This document shows, one piece after another, positions 47,337 to 59,165 of a DNA stretch of 64,000 nucleotides. Below the pieces are notes generated by a model, which was not told the origin of the DNA, ran no database searches, and was given only the letters and a program-made list of their open reading frames with translations. The position numbers were made by a program, and so were the translations under genes. Origin of the DNA: Oscheius tipulae (lineage: Eukaryota > Nematoda > Chromadorea > Rhabditida > Rhabditidae); assembly GCA_037178975.1 (NCBI GenBank), contig JASJZH010000004.1, forward strand, positions 10,168,001 through 10,232,000. Direction: 5' to 3'. How positions within the stretch are numbered: position 1 is the stretch's first letter; every line of letters starts with the position of its first letter.

Positions 47337-48969
47337 AGAGAGACAGAGAGACACAGAGACAGTCTCTTTCAGACCTAACCAATTCTGTGAAAGTGCTATA
47401 TTCAATAGTTTAGAGATGTCGAAATGGCTATAAGACAGTTGAATCCCATCAAAAACAACCAATTCCAGATAGTGGCATCTCACAAAGAGTGAGGGAGGAG
47501 ATCAGCTAGCTCAAAATCAAAGGACAGAGTTGGTGACTGTTTCTCGCTCTCTCGGTGTTTAGTCTCAAATCTGTAGAAGACACAGTCTTAAGATAAAGGG
47601 ATAAATTCGAATAAAGAAGTGATGTTTAAGTGACTGAATCAGAGTTCAGGGACTCAACCGAAAGAGGAAGTTTGTGCTGTGAACGTGTAGGTACGGTTGT
47701 TCAAGAGCAGGCCCACGAGAAAAATATTTACTTGACTATCAAGAAGAAGAGGAGAAAAGTCTGTCTCTAACAGGTAGCCAATAAGCTCAGAGTTAACGAA
47801 CCTATCTCCCTCGAGTTACTCGACTAACAATCAGACTACACATCTACTAAAGTTTTTTATATGTGAGAGTTTTTCTTACGAAGATGGACCCAAGACAGAC
47901 AATTGATCAGTACATTTAAAGAGCCGATCCTGATAAGATGGGTTAAAGGGAATAAAAGAGGAACTAAATCAAAACGGCAGGAATACAAACTGGATGCTAA
48001 GTAATAAAACTGCCTTCCCTAAAAAGCTGGTTCCTATGGACACCCCATTCAGCTATCAAGTGACAAATAGGCAAGTTCGCTACAGCTGATCAGCACCAGT
48101 TTAGAAATAGAACAAGAGAGATTGGCCGAGACTAAGGACTACGGCTGCTAGTAATGAATTGCCACGAGGCGAACTTATGACTACAGATCACTTTTCAAAG
48201 ACTACTTTTGAAGCATGACTTGATGACAGTCACTAGACTGCAATAATCATCGGAACACATGAAGATTCATTTTCTCACTCTATAAAATGCCCCTGAAAGA
48301 GAGAGCGAGAGAGAGAAAGAGAACGTGATCACAGATTCGGCTAAAACGAAGTTTCGCATGGAAAGTTAGATTCAAAACGTCACCATGTTGCAAAATAACA
48401 ACATACTGTCACAGTTGGATTGTTCTCTTTAACTCGCTCTATTCGCGGGGCCTGTAATCTGTTATTGGTAGCAATTGCACAGTTCACAGAGCGGCTTATG
48501 ACCAAACTCGGGGGATCATGCGCATAATAACGAGACGTGGCCGTGGAGAGAACGATTGCTACGAATGTTGCCTCTTTGGAGCGGGATGACTCAAGCTAAA
48601 GGTCTGAAAATTGGTTCGTGGTCAACTCCGTTACTACGATCCACGTGGGTGTGGGAGCAATTATGAACCTAGAGTGGGGGTTGCAAATAAAATTGTAGTA
48701 TGGACAGCTGCACGTAATGTGTGTTTCTGTCCCGTAGCTCATGCGTGAAACGATGCATAGATCAGAGTGTGGTGCCGCTTCCTGGGCAGAATTATCAAGT
48801 CTGAGAGAGAGAGAGAGAGGGGGGGGTATTATTGAGAAAAGAGGACAGGTATACTTGGGAGAAAGCACCGATAAAGGGAGACAGAGACACAGAGAGATAG
48901 GTTACTGGATTGTGCTGAACAAATGAACTTGCTGAGCTGACAGGCGATTGTGTGATGTGGTGTCATCTT

Positions 48970-49095
48970 TCTTTACTAAAGCGTAATGGTGTCCATCTGT
49001 CTGTCATGGTATCCGCACAATTCCCAGTCAACACCAATACCCAAAAACGCTGACAAGTCATTTCATGTCAAGAGACAAGGGGACAAGCCAGCTGT
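48970..49095 (-). repeat. Inverted partial copy of the 18.2 kb repeat
   Basis: ACAAGTCATTTCATGTCAAG and CAAGCCAGCTGTGGAAGAAAC are the reverse complement of 18190-18245. The match continues through the TTGTGCGGA.ACCATGACAGAC region. Confidence 0.7.
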
Positions 49096-51200
49096 GGAAG
49101 AAACGCATATTCTGGAGGCTATAAAATCTCTATCCCGATAAACAATGGAAGGTTCGGGAAGGCTCAAAGCATAGGCAAAGAAAGTAAGATTGATACTTGT
49201 AAGCCAGTGTAAACGGCTTGGACAAGCATGTGAGTCAAAACAGGCCTTCTTTAGAGACAAGAGTCTAGATCAGTGCTTTTGGGATAACACGTAAGGATCG
49301 GCTCGACGTTCCCTCGCCCATAAGAAGAGGGAACCTCTTCCGCTCTGTTGATTCAACAGCTTGAAAAAAGATTGCTTGAACCCAGACTGAGTGCTAAATG
49401 AAATCACAAAGACTGTTAGATATCTAGCCTGCCCCGGTCGGTGTTTCATAGCCGATCCAGTAAACAGATAAGGTTCCAGAGAGTGCATGAAGGACGTTAG
49501 ATAGGAGTAGGTTTCTAAAAGCTCCCCTCTACAAGAGTCATCAGCAACTGACTATCGCTAAAAGCAACCCAATTCCAAAGGCCGGGGGTCAACTTAGCAC
49601 AGAGGGATCTAATTAAATCGTCGGTTAATTCACGCCCCTAAACAAACAGCGAAGAGCAGATATTGTGAGACTAGAATATTACGATGGGGTGGGAAAACAT
49701 ATGAACCGGATGATCTCCCCTATATGGTGGATAATACCACAAGTTCGAGTGTTCAGCATTGACGTACAGGGCCAGATGATATTATGGTTTGAGTATGGAT
49801 AAATACTGGGATTAGCCCAAGCTGTCATGGTTTATGGGCTCTGGAGATATGAATACTGTCCGCCCTCGCAAAGTTGAGAAAAGCTGCTTATGTACTCATC
49901 TGAGATGTGAGATGATATGGGAGACAGAGACAGGGAGAGGAAGTCCCAATGAATAGCCGCAACAGTGGTCACAAGGCCCTTCCTTTGAGAGCCGGGAAAT
50001 TTGTTTTGCTCGAATTGCTCTACGTGCCCGGAAGACAATTATCTCGAGAATTCAAAGAACCTCCTTTCTTCTAGAGATAGTTGCACAACCTCTGGGGGTC
50101 AACAATTTGTCTCTCTCCCTCTCGCTCTCTTATTGTCATCATTGGAAGTAGGAGTGTGCTTTAAATAGACACAGGTCCAATCAAAACTTTCTGCTAGATT
50201 GGAGAAATTGTTTATTGGTGAGGGAGGTGGCCAGAATAGGCTCTGATATTTATAATTGCACCTGTTCTCAAGTAATGGGATTTTGAATGAGACAAAGGGT
50301 GGTTGTTGAGAGAAAGTAATACTCAGAGTGATGTTGAAACAGAATCATTGAACAGGAATATACGTTTCAAGATCAGAGGATCGAACAGGAAAGAGTGGAC
50401 AAAGTACATGTACAAGTGTTTCAGGGTGGCGAGTCTTTGTTAGTTTTCCAAGAAATGCAAGACTATTGGAGAAAGCCCAATAAAAACAGGGCATGAATTT
50501 TCTAGTATCGAGACGGTATGGGAGTGCCTCAAACTCTGGTGAGATGATAAGGGTGATACACAAGCAATTTACTGAACTAAATCTGGTAAATGTAAGAGTC
50601 TAGTCTTCCAATTGCAGTATAAATAGAGTACAACGTCAAAAGTGTAGGCAACACTATGAAAAGAGTACAAAACTAGAGACGAGATGACTACCAATACGAC
50701 GCAATGTATAGTGTGTGCCATCTTGTTGTTGTCCAATCCCTATCCAAAAAAAATTGTAATTTGTCTAAAACACATGTTCTGTTTACTAAAAACAGACCCA
50801 CTGTTCTCTCTGAATCAAAAAGGCACAATCCACTCTTTCCGGACCCCTGAGCGCTTAGAGCGGATTTTAATTCGGAGCTGAAAATAATGCGCTTTGGCTG
50901 ATGCGACCCGACAAATACTGTTTCTGAGTGGCATCAACATATTCGGCTTTTTGTTGGGAAGCCAAGGATGAGCCCACTCTTTGCCAGTTTCATAAGATGC
51001 GGATTGGTCGAGGATAAGTCAAATAGGAAGGTGTCTGAGGGATTTATGAATTAGGAAGGAAAGAGAAGAGCCTGATTTTGCGATTCGAGATTGTATACCC
51101 GAAACTACCCATTGCAGAGTCTAGAGAATTCATCTCCTATCTTTTTGGCAGCCGTAGCAGACACTTTCAACCCGTACTCTCTGGACAATAAACTATATAC

Positions 51201-51503
51201 TCATCCGTACAGTATAGGCAACTGGACACAGAATCCATCGTGTGAAAGTGCTTCTGAGTCTCCATAAGGTCTCATCCGTACCCTCACGCCTCTGAAGTTG
51301 CTGTCAAGGGTCACCGTGCTTTCCCAGATTCTCAAACCAAGTTCTCGTCCGTACCATCTCAATAGACAGACAAGTATTGAGCTACTCCACTCGGCACGAA
51401 AATCATAAACTGCAGGCTCAAGTACAGCCATATCATCACCTCGTCCATGGCACGTCAGTCCAAACGAAGTTTTTCCTCTCCCTTGCCCCAATAACAGAAA
51501 CAA
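51201..51503 (-). CDS. Hypothetical ORF, 100 aa
   Basis: Open frame MFLLLGQGRGKTSFGL ... LLRWYGRELGLRIWEST ... RMRPYGDSEALSHDG, of mixed, protein-like composition but without a recognised family, promoter or splice context. Possibly chance. Confidence 0.2.
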   Translation of the reverse strand: MFLLLGQGRGKTSFGLTCHGRGDDMAVLEPAVYDFRAEWSSSILVCLLRWYGRELGLRIWESTVTLDSNFRGVRVRMRPYGDSEALSHDGFCVQLPILYG

Positions 51504-54500
51504 TCGGCTCTATCTTTACATAAGCCGATTTGAAATGCAAATTTCCATAAGGCTCTTTTCTTGCTAGGGATTCTGTCTCTTGTCGTTCTCAAAAAGTAGA
51601 GCGGATTAGGCTGATCAAAACACTCTAAATAATGCTAATCCGGCTCAAAATGAGATTTCCCCCGAATTTCCGTGTGATCTCTTGGAGAGACCACATCATA
51701 TTGGACTCGCTTGCAAGGAAACAGATGCTATAAAAATTGGATGGGAGAGCCTGAAGGAGACATATTTTCGTGTGCATGTCATGTGAAGTGTGAAAATTGA
51801 ACCCCGCCACGCTAGTCGGGCGTAAACATTTTCAAAAGGGAGGCCTAATCAAGTAGTCTCTAATCCCTCCACTTTGGAGGAAGGCTGGTAGCAAAGAAGG
51901 GGAAGAAATAAGCTATGAGGGGAAGTTGCTCAACTGGAAAACATGGTCTTTTGAATAGAGGGTTATTAGATCTTTGCGCTCACTAACACTGTCACTGTCG
52001 CTCTGTCTATTTTTCTTTTACTTTTGGATCACGTGGTCATCATGAATCTTCAACTTTCCTCCTGAATTCTTCATCTTTCTGATCATAGAATTCGTGAGAA
52101 AGCCACGTATATCCCAAATTAGAAGCCTTAATAAATTAGTAACTCTTACTCTGAATCAGAGTTCCCACCCGTACTGTCTGATTATCACAAGTAACCTCCC
52201 TTTGTCTTTGAAAGAGTCCAGGATAAGAAATGTTCATAATGGACTCGCTTGGAGCAAAACACTGGCTATAGATGTAGTCCATTCTCAAAGGCAAGTCCCC
52301 GACCTAGAAGTCCATAATACCAAATAAACTAACTTGTAGTCCTGACGTGAGCAGTCGTCGTGGTAGACCACCTCCTGGTAGACCTACAGTATCCCATTCT
52401 CTTGGTAGTGCTGGCTTCTTGCGACTCGGTGATCCTAAAGGGTTCTCGCGATGACCGATGACTGTTTTCGAAGCAAATCCGAATTCGAAGCGCTACCGAA
52501 CAGATGACGAGGCGCAGAGAGATGAAGCGAGCCAGCCATCTGCGGGAGAACATCGGAGCTTGAGTGGACTCAAACTGTTGGTGGTTACGATTTCCTGTCA
52601 AGTGAAAACTGTTTCCAATTGCTTTGTTAGTTCAAACTTGAAAATTTTGCAACGCAATTAGGAAGTGGTGATCGTAATTCAGCAGAAGTTCTAGTCCACT
52701 CCAGCTTCGATCTTCTCTTGTAGACGGCTGGCCCTATCTACAACGACAATTACGACAACAACAGCTGAACGACTACCAACAACAAAACAATCACTAAAAA
52801 GACTAAAAGATCTCCGACCTCCCTAGCGAGAAGCCAACGACCGAAGAAATGACTGTTAGCAGTTCTAACAGGAGATGGACTACCACGATATTTTGGTTTT
52901 TTGGACTTCGAGGCCGGCGACTTGGATTTAGAATGGACAATTTCAATATTTAAGTCTTGCTTCAAATACAGGTCATTGGGAGCACATGGACTCACTCGTA
53001 GACAATACGGAAGCTATTATGAAAATAAGAGAGTACAGTTGAAACCACTGGTTACCCGACGGTACGGGTGAGGGCACTGATTCCGAGACAGTACGACTGG
53101 GAGAGACGGAACCAATGAGATTATTGACACCGAGAGTATAAGAGGTTGAGTAATTCTGCCATAGTCATCTGAACGAACAACAAAAAGATTTTCGATTCCT
53201 TAATGGGCAGCTGCAGCTGTCATGACATGAATATACTTCCTGTCTTATTATCTAACAAGCGCGTGTTATACTTGAACTAAGTGTGTTTTCTCAGTACGCG
53301 TTTCCATGCACTGAATAGAAAGATCAGCCTTAATTCGGCATCATTTTTTTGGGGGATGAATCTAAAGAAAAGGAGAATTAGTGCTTGTTCAGTGACCTTG
53401 AATAGGGTGATGATGAGTGACTATGTACATTTGTTCAAGAATATCAGAGAGACAAGGAATCAGATTCCTCCAATCAAAGACCACAAGTAGCAAAACGGAA
53501 CACGACGCCATTTCCTGGCTATTCTCGATTCATTAACGTCTGCATGTCATATTATTTACGGCCTGGACAACACCCAGGCCTCTCTTATTCATGATTTCTT
53601 AAGGCTTCTTTCTGCTATTCATATAACAAATAGGAAATTCATGGTCACATGGCATTACTAAAGATTCTGTCATCAGAATAGTTCAAAAGTCATTCGCATT
53701 ATCACTGCTCGGAAAATGAATAGGCTTCAGAGATCGATTGTTTTGACTTCCATCGTATAATGGCATGTAACGGCGAGAAAATACTATGTAATTCGGGTTG
53801 TTCACCTGCCCAGGCAGATGGAATTAGAGAAATGGAAATAGCCCTGGGAATGATGTGAACTTAGAAGAGAACAGTCAATACTTGCTGACAAGTAGCGGGA
53901 ACAGGTGGGAATTACTATGACTAAATTTGAATTAGTAAGTGGTGAGTGAACTATAGTTGTCTGACAGTCATGGGACAAAAACAGGAATAACAACCTGCCA
54001 AAAATACCTCCCTTCCTTCCTAATGAGACATCCAGAAGAGGGATTCTTGAAAGAGAACACGGATATTTGAAAATATCTCCAAGATCAAAAGCGGATTAGC
54101 CTAATTCCAGGAAATGATCCCGTTTGCAGAAATTAACGTACAACGTTCGAGCCATAATGAGACACCTGTCCATTACTTATGGGAAAATTGAAGTCAATTT
54201 TTGATTTAGACAGCTGGACGACCATTTTCGTAAAGTAGGAGAGAGTGAGTCCACAAAATACCCTTTACGTTCCGGTTTAACCCGACAGGAAATTCGAATT
54301 TCCTACCCGATTTCAAGAAGGAAATTGGGAGCAAAAACACTGTCAGTTCTCATGATGATGTCGGGCACAACAGCTGGCTCTGGGAGCCAGGTGGAAAAGA
54401 GCATATCCTGAGGAAATTGAGATGGAAATAGCTTGAGGGACAGGTGGGAATGTTTTGACATTTAGAGAGAGCAGGAAGGAAATTGAGCCTGAGAGACAGA

Positions 54501-54742
54501 GAATAATCCATGAGTACGATGCAACAAAGCGGCAACTTTGACCGATTGGGTGAACTTCTTAGCTGGAACTAAAAAAGATTAAAAAAATCTCATCTTGATG
54601 TCAAGATAGGGTTCTGAGAAATTTATATTAGGCTAATTCAGATTCCTTGGGGGTCGTTGAAGAAGGCTGTGTCTCTCTAACTTTATTCTTATTCTTAAAC
54701 CTTTAGCTTTAAACAAGAAACAACTGTCCATCAAAAGAGACT

Positions 54743-55237
54743 TTGGTCAAAAAAAAGCTATTTGAATCACGACTGGGCAATTATAGGCCATCTGTACAAA
54801 ATCGAATAATCCTTAATTCGACAAAAAAGTTGAGCGGAGCGGAAGAGCACATTCTAACAAACAGAACTTTAGAAGGAAGTTTGATTTGCGATTTCCCAGA
54901 GATAGAGAGAGAGACAGAGAGAAAAATTATTGAACTTTTTACCGCTGATACAAAAGAACATAGAGGGAACAGTGGCCGCCTCGGCGGGCCGTGACGAAAA
55001 ATTCAAGCCCCCTGGCATTAATTCTTTATGGGAGGCCATGAAAAATTTGTGAGTGTGTTGCATAGCGAAGTCAACGGCCTCCTAGTTTGGAGGAAGGGGA
55101 AAAACAGGGCCCTTTGTGAAAAATGTATAAGTTTCGTGGAAGCCAAATGCTTCCAGCTGACTTCACATATTCCGACTGATGATATTTCTGATGCATTCAC
55201 AGGTGTTATAGACTGGACAAAGTTTTCACTTGATTAA
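54743..55237 (+). CDS. Possible two-piece unknown protein
   Basis: Two plus-strand frames: 54743-54994 (SRLGNYRPSVQNRIIL ... FPEIERETERKIIELF) and about 55028-55237 (GGHEKFVSVLHSEVNGL ... RALCEKCISFVEAKCF ... DAFTGVIDWTKFSLD). The second looks like a genuine C-terminal exon with a CxxC pair. The first overlaps an AGAGAC tract, so part of it may be intron. The joint is not resolved. Confidence 0.3.
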
Positions 55238-55835
55238 GAGTTGCGAATGTTATCGGTTAGTAATTTGATTTGATCTGTACGTATGCAAAAAAGTTTATAG
55301 TCGAGAGAAGAATGAAGTGTTTACACAACATTATGGATTTTCTTAGCTTATTGAGACAGATACATTGTGCAGAAACTCATATATATGCAACTTCTTACGG
55401 CTGCGTTACGATTGTATAAAAATATGCTTTTTCGGATGCTTCAGGCACAGTAGGCCCACACGCGGGGCCTTGAACAGTCGCTAAAACCATAGGCTACTCT
55501 ATTGCGGGCAAAAGTTAAAATCCGGGGAAATGTAACAACTTCTTTATACATGCGTTGACAATGAGGAGAATATAAAGTGAGAGACAAGGCGACCTTGAGG
55601 ACAGAGAGTGTGACGCGTCACATAAGGTACCTGCAAATATGAAATTTGTAAGCAGTTTCTCAAAAGGAAGACGGGTGGTAACTAAGAAATGTCAAGAGAC
55701 ATAAGCGGTGAGCTGTAAAATCTTTTGAGTTTTGAAGTGACCACCCAAAAGATCTCCCTCGTGACCACTAAAGAACTCATAAATATTCTTTTTACAATCC
55801 GGGCACGTGTACTCCTTAGAAAGAGATTAGAAAGC

Positions 55836-56110
55836 GCACTGGCAGGTGGCGCCAGCGCTAGTAAAAGAGTCCCAAGTTCGATACCCGCCACAGCCCAACC
55901 AAGGCTTGCATCCTCTCACAGAGGTCGGTAAAATGATAGTACGAAGGTGAAGGCATTCATAGAAAAGATTGGGCAGCTTAGGAACGGAATGCCCCGCGAT
56001 TTGGCCCCTCAGAAAGCCTCCGCAACGGTCGGCGTCGCAAGACCCTGCAGGAGCTTGACTCACAGAGCTCTCCAAGGATCTCTGTCGTTCGCCAGAAACT
56101 TTAACAACAA
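55836..56110 (+). mobile_element. tRNA-derived SINE
   Basis: The head resembles a tRNA gene promoter: an A-box-like GTGGCGCCAGCGCTAGT at 55848 and a B-box-like AAGTTCGATACCC at 55874. It is followed by the GAGGTCGGTAAAATGATAGTAC linker typical of tRNA-headed SINEs, then a body ending near CTCTGTCGTTCGCC. The body recurs, head-less and inverted, at 10055-10201. Confidence 0.75.
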
Positions 56111-56378
56111 ATTCTACATTGGCAATAAATAGGAGAAGCTTTTTCAAAGAACATGTGACTCCCCTAACAATCTTCTTCACATTGCTATAACGTGACAGGA
56201 TTGCTAGATTGTCGGATCTACCTCAGTTTTCCACGCTTTCTAGAAGGATAAGATACTTTTTCATCGCTAGTGTCATTCCTGTCAGGTACTGAGGCTGGTT
56301 CTGCATAAGTTTCTTCTTCCGACTTTTCAGAACAGTTGACCAAGCTCTTGCCTCTTGCGAATTGTTCCCACAATTTGG

Positions 56379-57740
56379 CTAGGACTCATCGCATTTGCTT
56401 TTGACCCTTGGATTCTTGTGACCAAAGCACTCCATCCACCATTCATTGATCTCATCCTCATATTCTTCCCTGGGAGTCACATCGATCAGTACCTCTCCGT
56501 CGTGTTGTCTTTGCATGCGCTTCCGTACAGCACGTTTTGTATGAGCACGGTCGCTCTATCGCCTTCACCTTTTTCTCGTTCTCTTGGAAGCTGCGCACAG
56601 TTCAGCTCCTTTTCGTCGTCCTCCTTTGCGACTTCCAGGAATTTGGCTTCTCCATGGTGAGCTGCATGAATACGCTTTTCCGTGACAGAACGAGATTCCT
56701 CATTCGTGAACGCAGAGCAGGGTCCATACGGGTCTTCCAAATGTGCTGCTTGTAATTTGTGAAAGTACAGTCAAAAGGTAGTGTCCCTCTGACTTCTGTT
56801 TCATAAAATGAATTGGGGTCAGCCGAAGCCTTGCAGACATGACAGTAATCGTGAAACACCTTTCCTGTCCTATTCACCACGAATACTGGCTTGTACTGGC
56901 TAAGATTTTTTGATTCTTCGCCTCCTTCCACGATTCCAAAGCCTGTTTCCGCCAGATCGCGAGCTCATCAGCGAAGTCGCTCTCGTCCAACTCGACCGCT
57001 TTTCCTACTCTGTTGTGGACAGGAGAAGGGTAGGATATTCATTTTTTTCTCTCCTTGATGTCTCTCCCATAATATTGGATCATCAAATCGTGGACTGTTC
57101 CTGCATATTTGGCGTTGTTATCCATAATTACTCCTTTTCCTTCGTGTGCTGATCGAATATGTCTTCTCACGTTGTTTCTACTGATATAGGACATGTATTT
57201 GCATTCTGTGCATTGGAACATGTGCTTTTTCAGGTGCTCTCTTATCATATGGTCACGAGCTTAAAAGGTCGGTGAACGAAGGAGCAGATAGGAATTTACT
57301 TGATTTGTTTTTCAGCTTAGTAAAAAAAACCGATAGATTGCAAACTTTAATAGACGCAGTGATTCTGTCTCCCTACCTCTTCATCTCTGTCTCTCTGTCA
57401 ATTTTTTAGAAATTGATCACAAACCTTCTGTTCACTCGAAGCACTTGACTATTCAACTTGTAGCTTCTCCTGATATTCTTCTCTAGGAACTGCAACTATT
57501 TTTCCGTCTCCGTTGTGTTTCTCTCTGAAATGAGAAGTGAAGTAATTCATTTTTTTTTTCGAAAATGTCAAATCGAAAAAATAATCCAAAACGGATTACG
57601 CTTTCCTTCCGCCACTCTCCATGTTGGCAGATCTTACAGCAGTCCTTCGGCATGGCACTGGTCCGTATTTTAGGGTACTTATAAACCAGGAGATCATATT
57701 GCTTTTGATAAGTGTCAAGGGTGAAGAAATCTGGCTGCAA
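56379..57740 (-). CDS. C2H2-type zinc-finger protein, exon structure partly resolved
   Basis: Minus-strand pieces in order: DLQPDFFTLDTYQKQYDLL with CCKICQHG (57740-57602); HNGDGKIVAVPREEYQEKL (about 57450-57520); DHMIREHLKKHMFQCTECKY, then SYISRNNVRRHIRSAHEG, a classical C2H2 finger (57248-57039); a helical piece VELDESDFADELAIWRKQ; QYKPVFVVNRTGK with DYCHVCKASAD ... FDCTFTNYKQHIW (second Cys/His cluster, 56931-56602); and a last piece HDGEVLIDVTPREEYEDEI ... KSKCDES (stop 56379). The two PREEY units are related to each other, suggesting an internal repeat. Several joins, and one 32-nt intron, are tentative. A DNA-binding role is inferred from the finger. Confidence 0.65.
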
Positions 57741-57814
57741 ATCTTATATAAAACCATATTTCTGTCTTCTACCGTTCGTGAATTTTATTAGAGTGGTTAT
57801 TTTCGAGAGATGAA

Positions 57815-57851
57815 GGACTATGCGCCTCTTTTGAAAAGGGGTGTATAGTCC
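57815..57851. repeat. Short palindrome, copy 1
   Basis: GGACTATGCGCCTCTTTTGA pairs with the following AAAGGGGTGTATAGTCC as a near-perfect stem with a minimal loop. Same motif as 58163-58200. Confidence 0.75.
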
Positions 57852-58162
57852 TGCTCTGGGTTATGGAAGGGGGCGTATCCTGTCCTACTCTCCAGTTTTG
57901 AATGAGACTTACCTCGACGGTCGTTTTGGGCATCAGTACACTTTCCTAGCGGCACTAAGCATCTAGCTAGCTATCTAGCTAAACTCTCGTCGTGCATTTC
58001 AGTTGGGCCGCGGACAAAGTATACTCTTGTATTTCAAACTCTCGCTGTGCTCATACAGCTAGGTTGCCGATGTCATACGTCTCTGGCGAACGGAAAAAAG
58101 CTAGAGTATAGAGCTAGCTTTCATTCCAAACATTACTTTACGCTCCTTCGTAGCCGGTATGT

Positions 58163-58200
58163 AGACTATATGCCCCTTTTCAAAAAGGGACGTATAGTCC
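58163..58200. repeat. Short palindrome, copy 2
   Basis: AGACTATATGCCCCTTTTCA and AAAAGGGACGTATAGTCC form the same stem type as 57815-57851, 350 bp away; the intervening sequence has no ORF. Confidence 0.75.
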
Positions 58201-59165
58201 GCATACCCCGTTAAAAAGTCGCTTTTGGCCAGCAACATCGATTCCCTGAACTGGCAAGAATCAGTAGCTAGACTCTAGCCACCCTATCAGTTCTGTAATC
58301 ACAAACGTTCGATAAGGTAGTTCAATGATCCCCAAATCTACTCTGATTCTTCTGCAAATGATCTAACAAGTGCCAGGAAATACGTATCTCTCTCCCAGAG
58401 TTCATCGATCACTTTAAATTGGCTTTCCCTCATGCACTGGCAGCTGAACCTTGTTTTTCCGCCTCGGCTCTTAATTTTCGAAAAAGCACCTGTTTATAGG
58501 ACTTTCTGAGCATTTGGAGACAAACAAAATCATCCTTTTCTGGCCGTTTTTGTCGTTATTTTGAGAGAGGGAGAGTACATAACCCCCCGCAAACAGTGGA
58601 CTAGAGTCTAGTTCTAGGCGCTCTAGCCAATTGGCCCGCCGATCCCACCCCTGTTCTATCAGTTCTCTTCCAACTGTTTTGCGTCATAATGGACACCATT
58701 AAAGATATTTTTCTAGGGTTGGGGTGTCCTAATTCCTTGTTTAATTTTGGTTCTATTGCCTTTTGAACAGTGAGATTTTTTGATATGTTTCTTGTTTACT
58801 TTTGTTGAACAGTAGGGTAGGTAAACAGTGGAGAAGAAAGAGGCGTTGAGAGTGGCAGCCTGTTCAGCCAGTTTCTCTTTGGTCTGTCATTACGTATGAA
58901 GTTCCTTTCCTGAACACAGCAATGTAGGATCTGAGCTTTACCAAACTTTGCCAAGAGCTGTTTGCACTACTGTTCAATTCGTTGACTCTTGGGTGAAAGT
59001 ATCAAAAATTATTCGGCTTTTCCTATCACCAGCCGCCACAACTAACAATACGAACTATTCGCGGTAGTTGCGACACGTCCACTAAGCGAAGCTTGCCAAC
59101 TTTACTCCCTTTTTTGTGGTTCACACCCCTGTTCCTCATCATGTTTCATCGAAATTTTCCCAGCC
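58201..59165. other. Intergenic region upstream of the P450 gene
   Basis: No gene seen. Contains the putative 5' flank of the P450; no clear TATA box was identified close to the ATG at 59166. Confidence 0.45.

Larger units (their letters stand above)
38312..54740. other. Long gene-poor interval
   Basis: About 16 kb with no recognisable domain or splice-coherent gene on either strand. It is rich in AGAGAC/GTCTCT tracts (for example about 40380-40415, 47335-47365, 48295-48325, 48800-48825), short ORFs and scattered repeats, and contains the conserved direct-repeat pair at 40.7 and 47.2 kb. It could be one or more long introns of the Gln-rich gene, or intergenic DNA. Confidence 0.55.

Noticed and set aside
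52329-52601. 90-aa minus-strand Arg/Ser/Thr-rich ORF
   Set aside because: Low-complexity composition, no signal, domain or splice context; likely chance.
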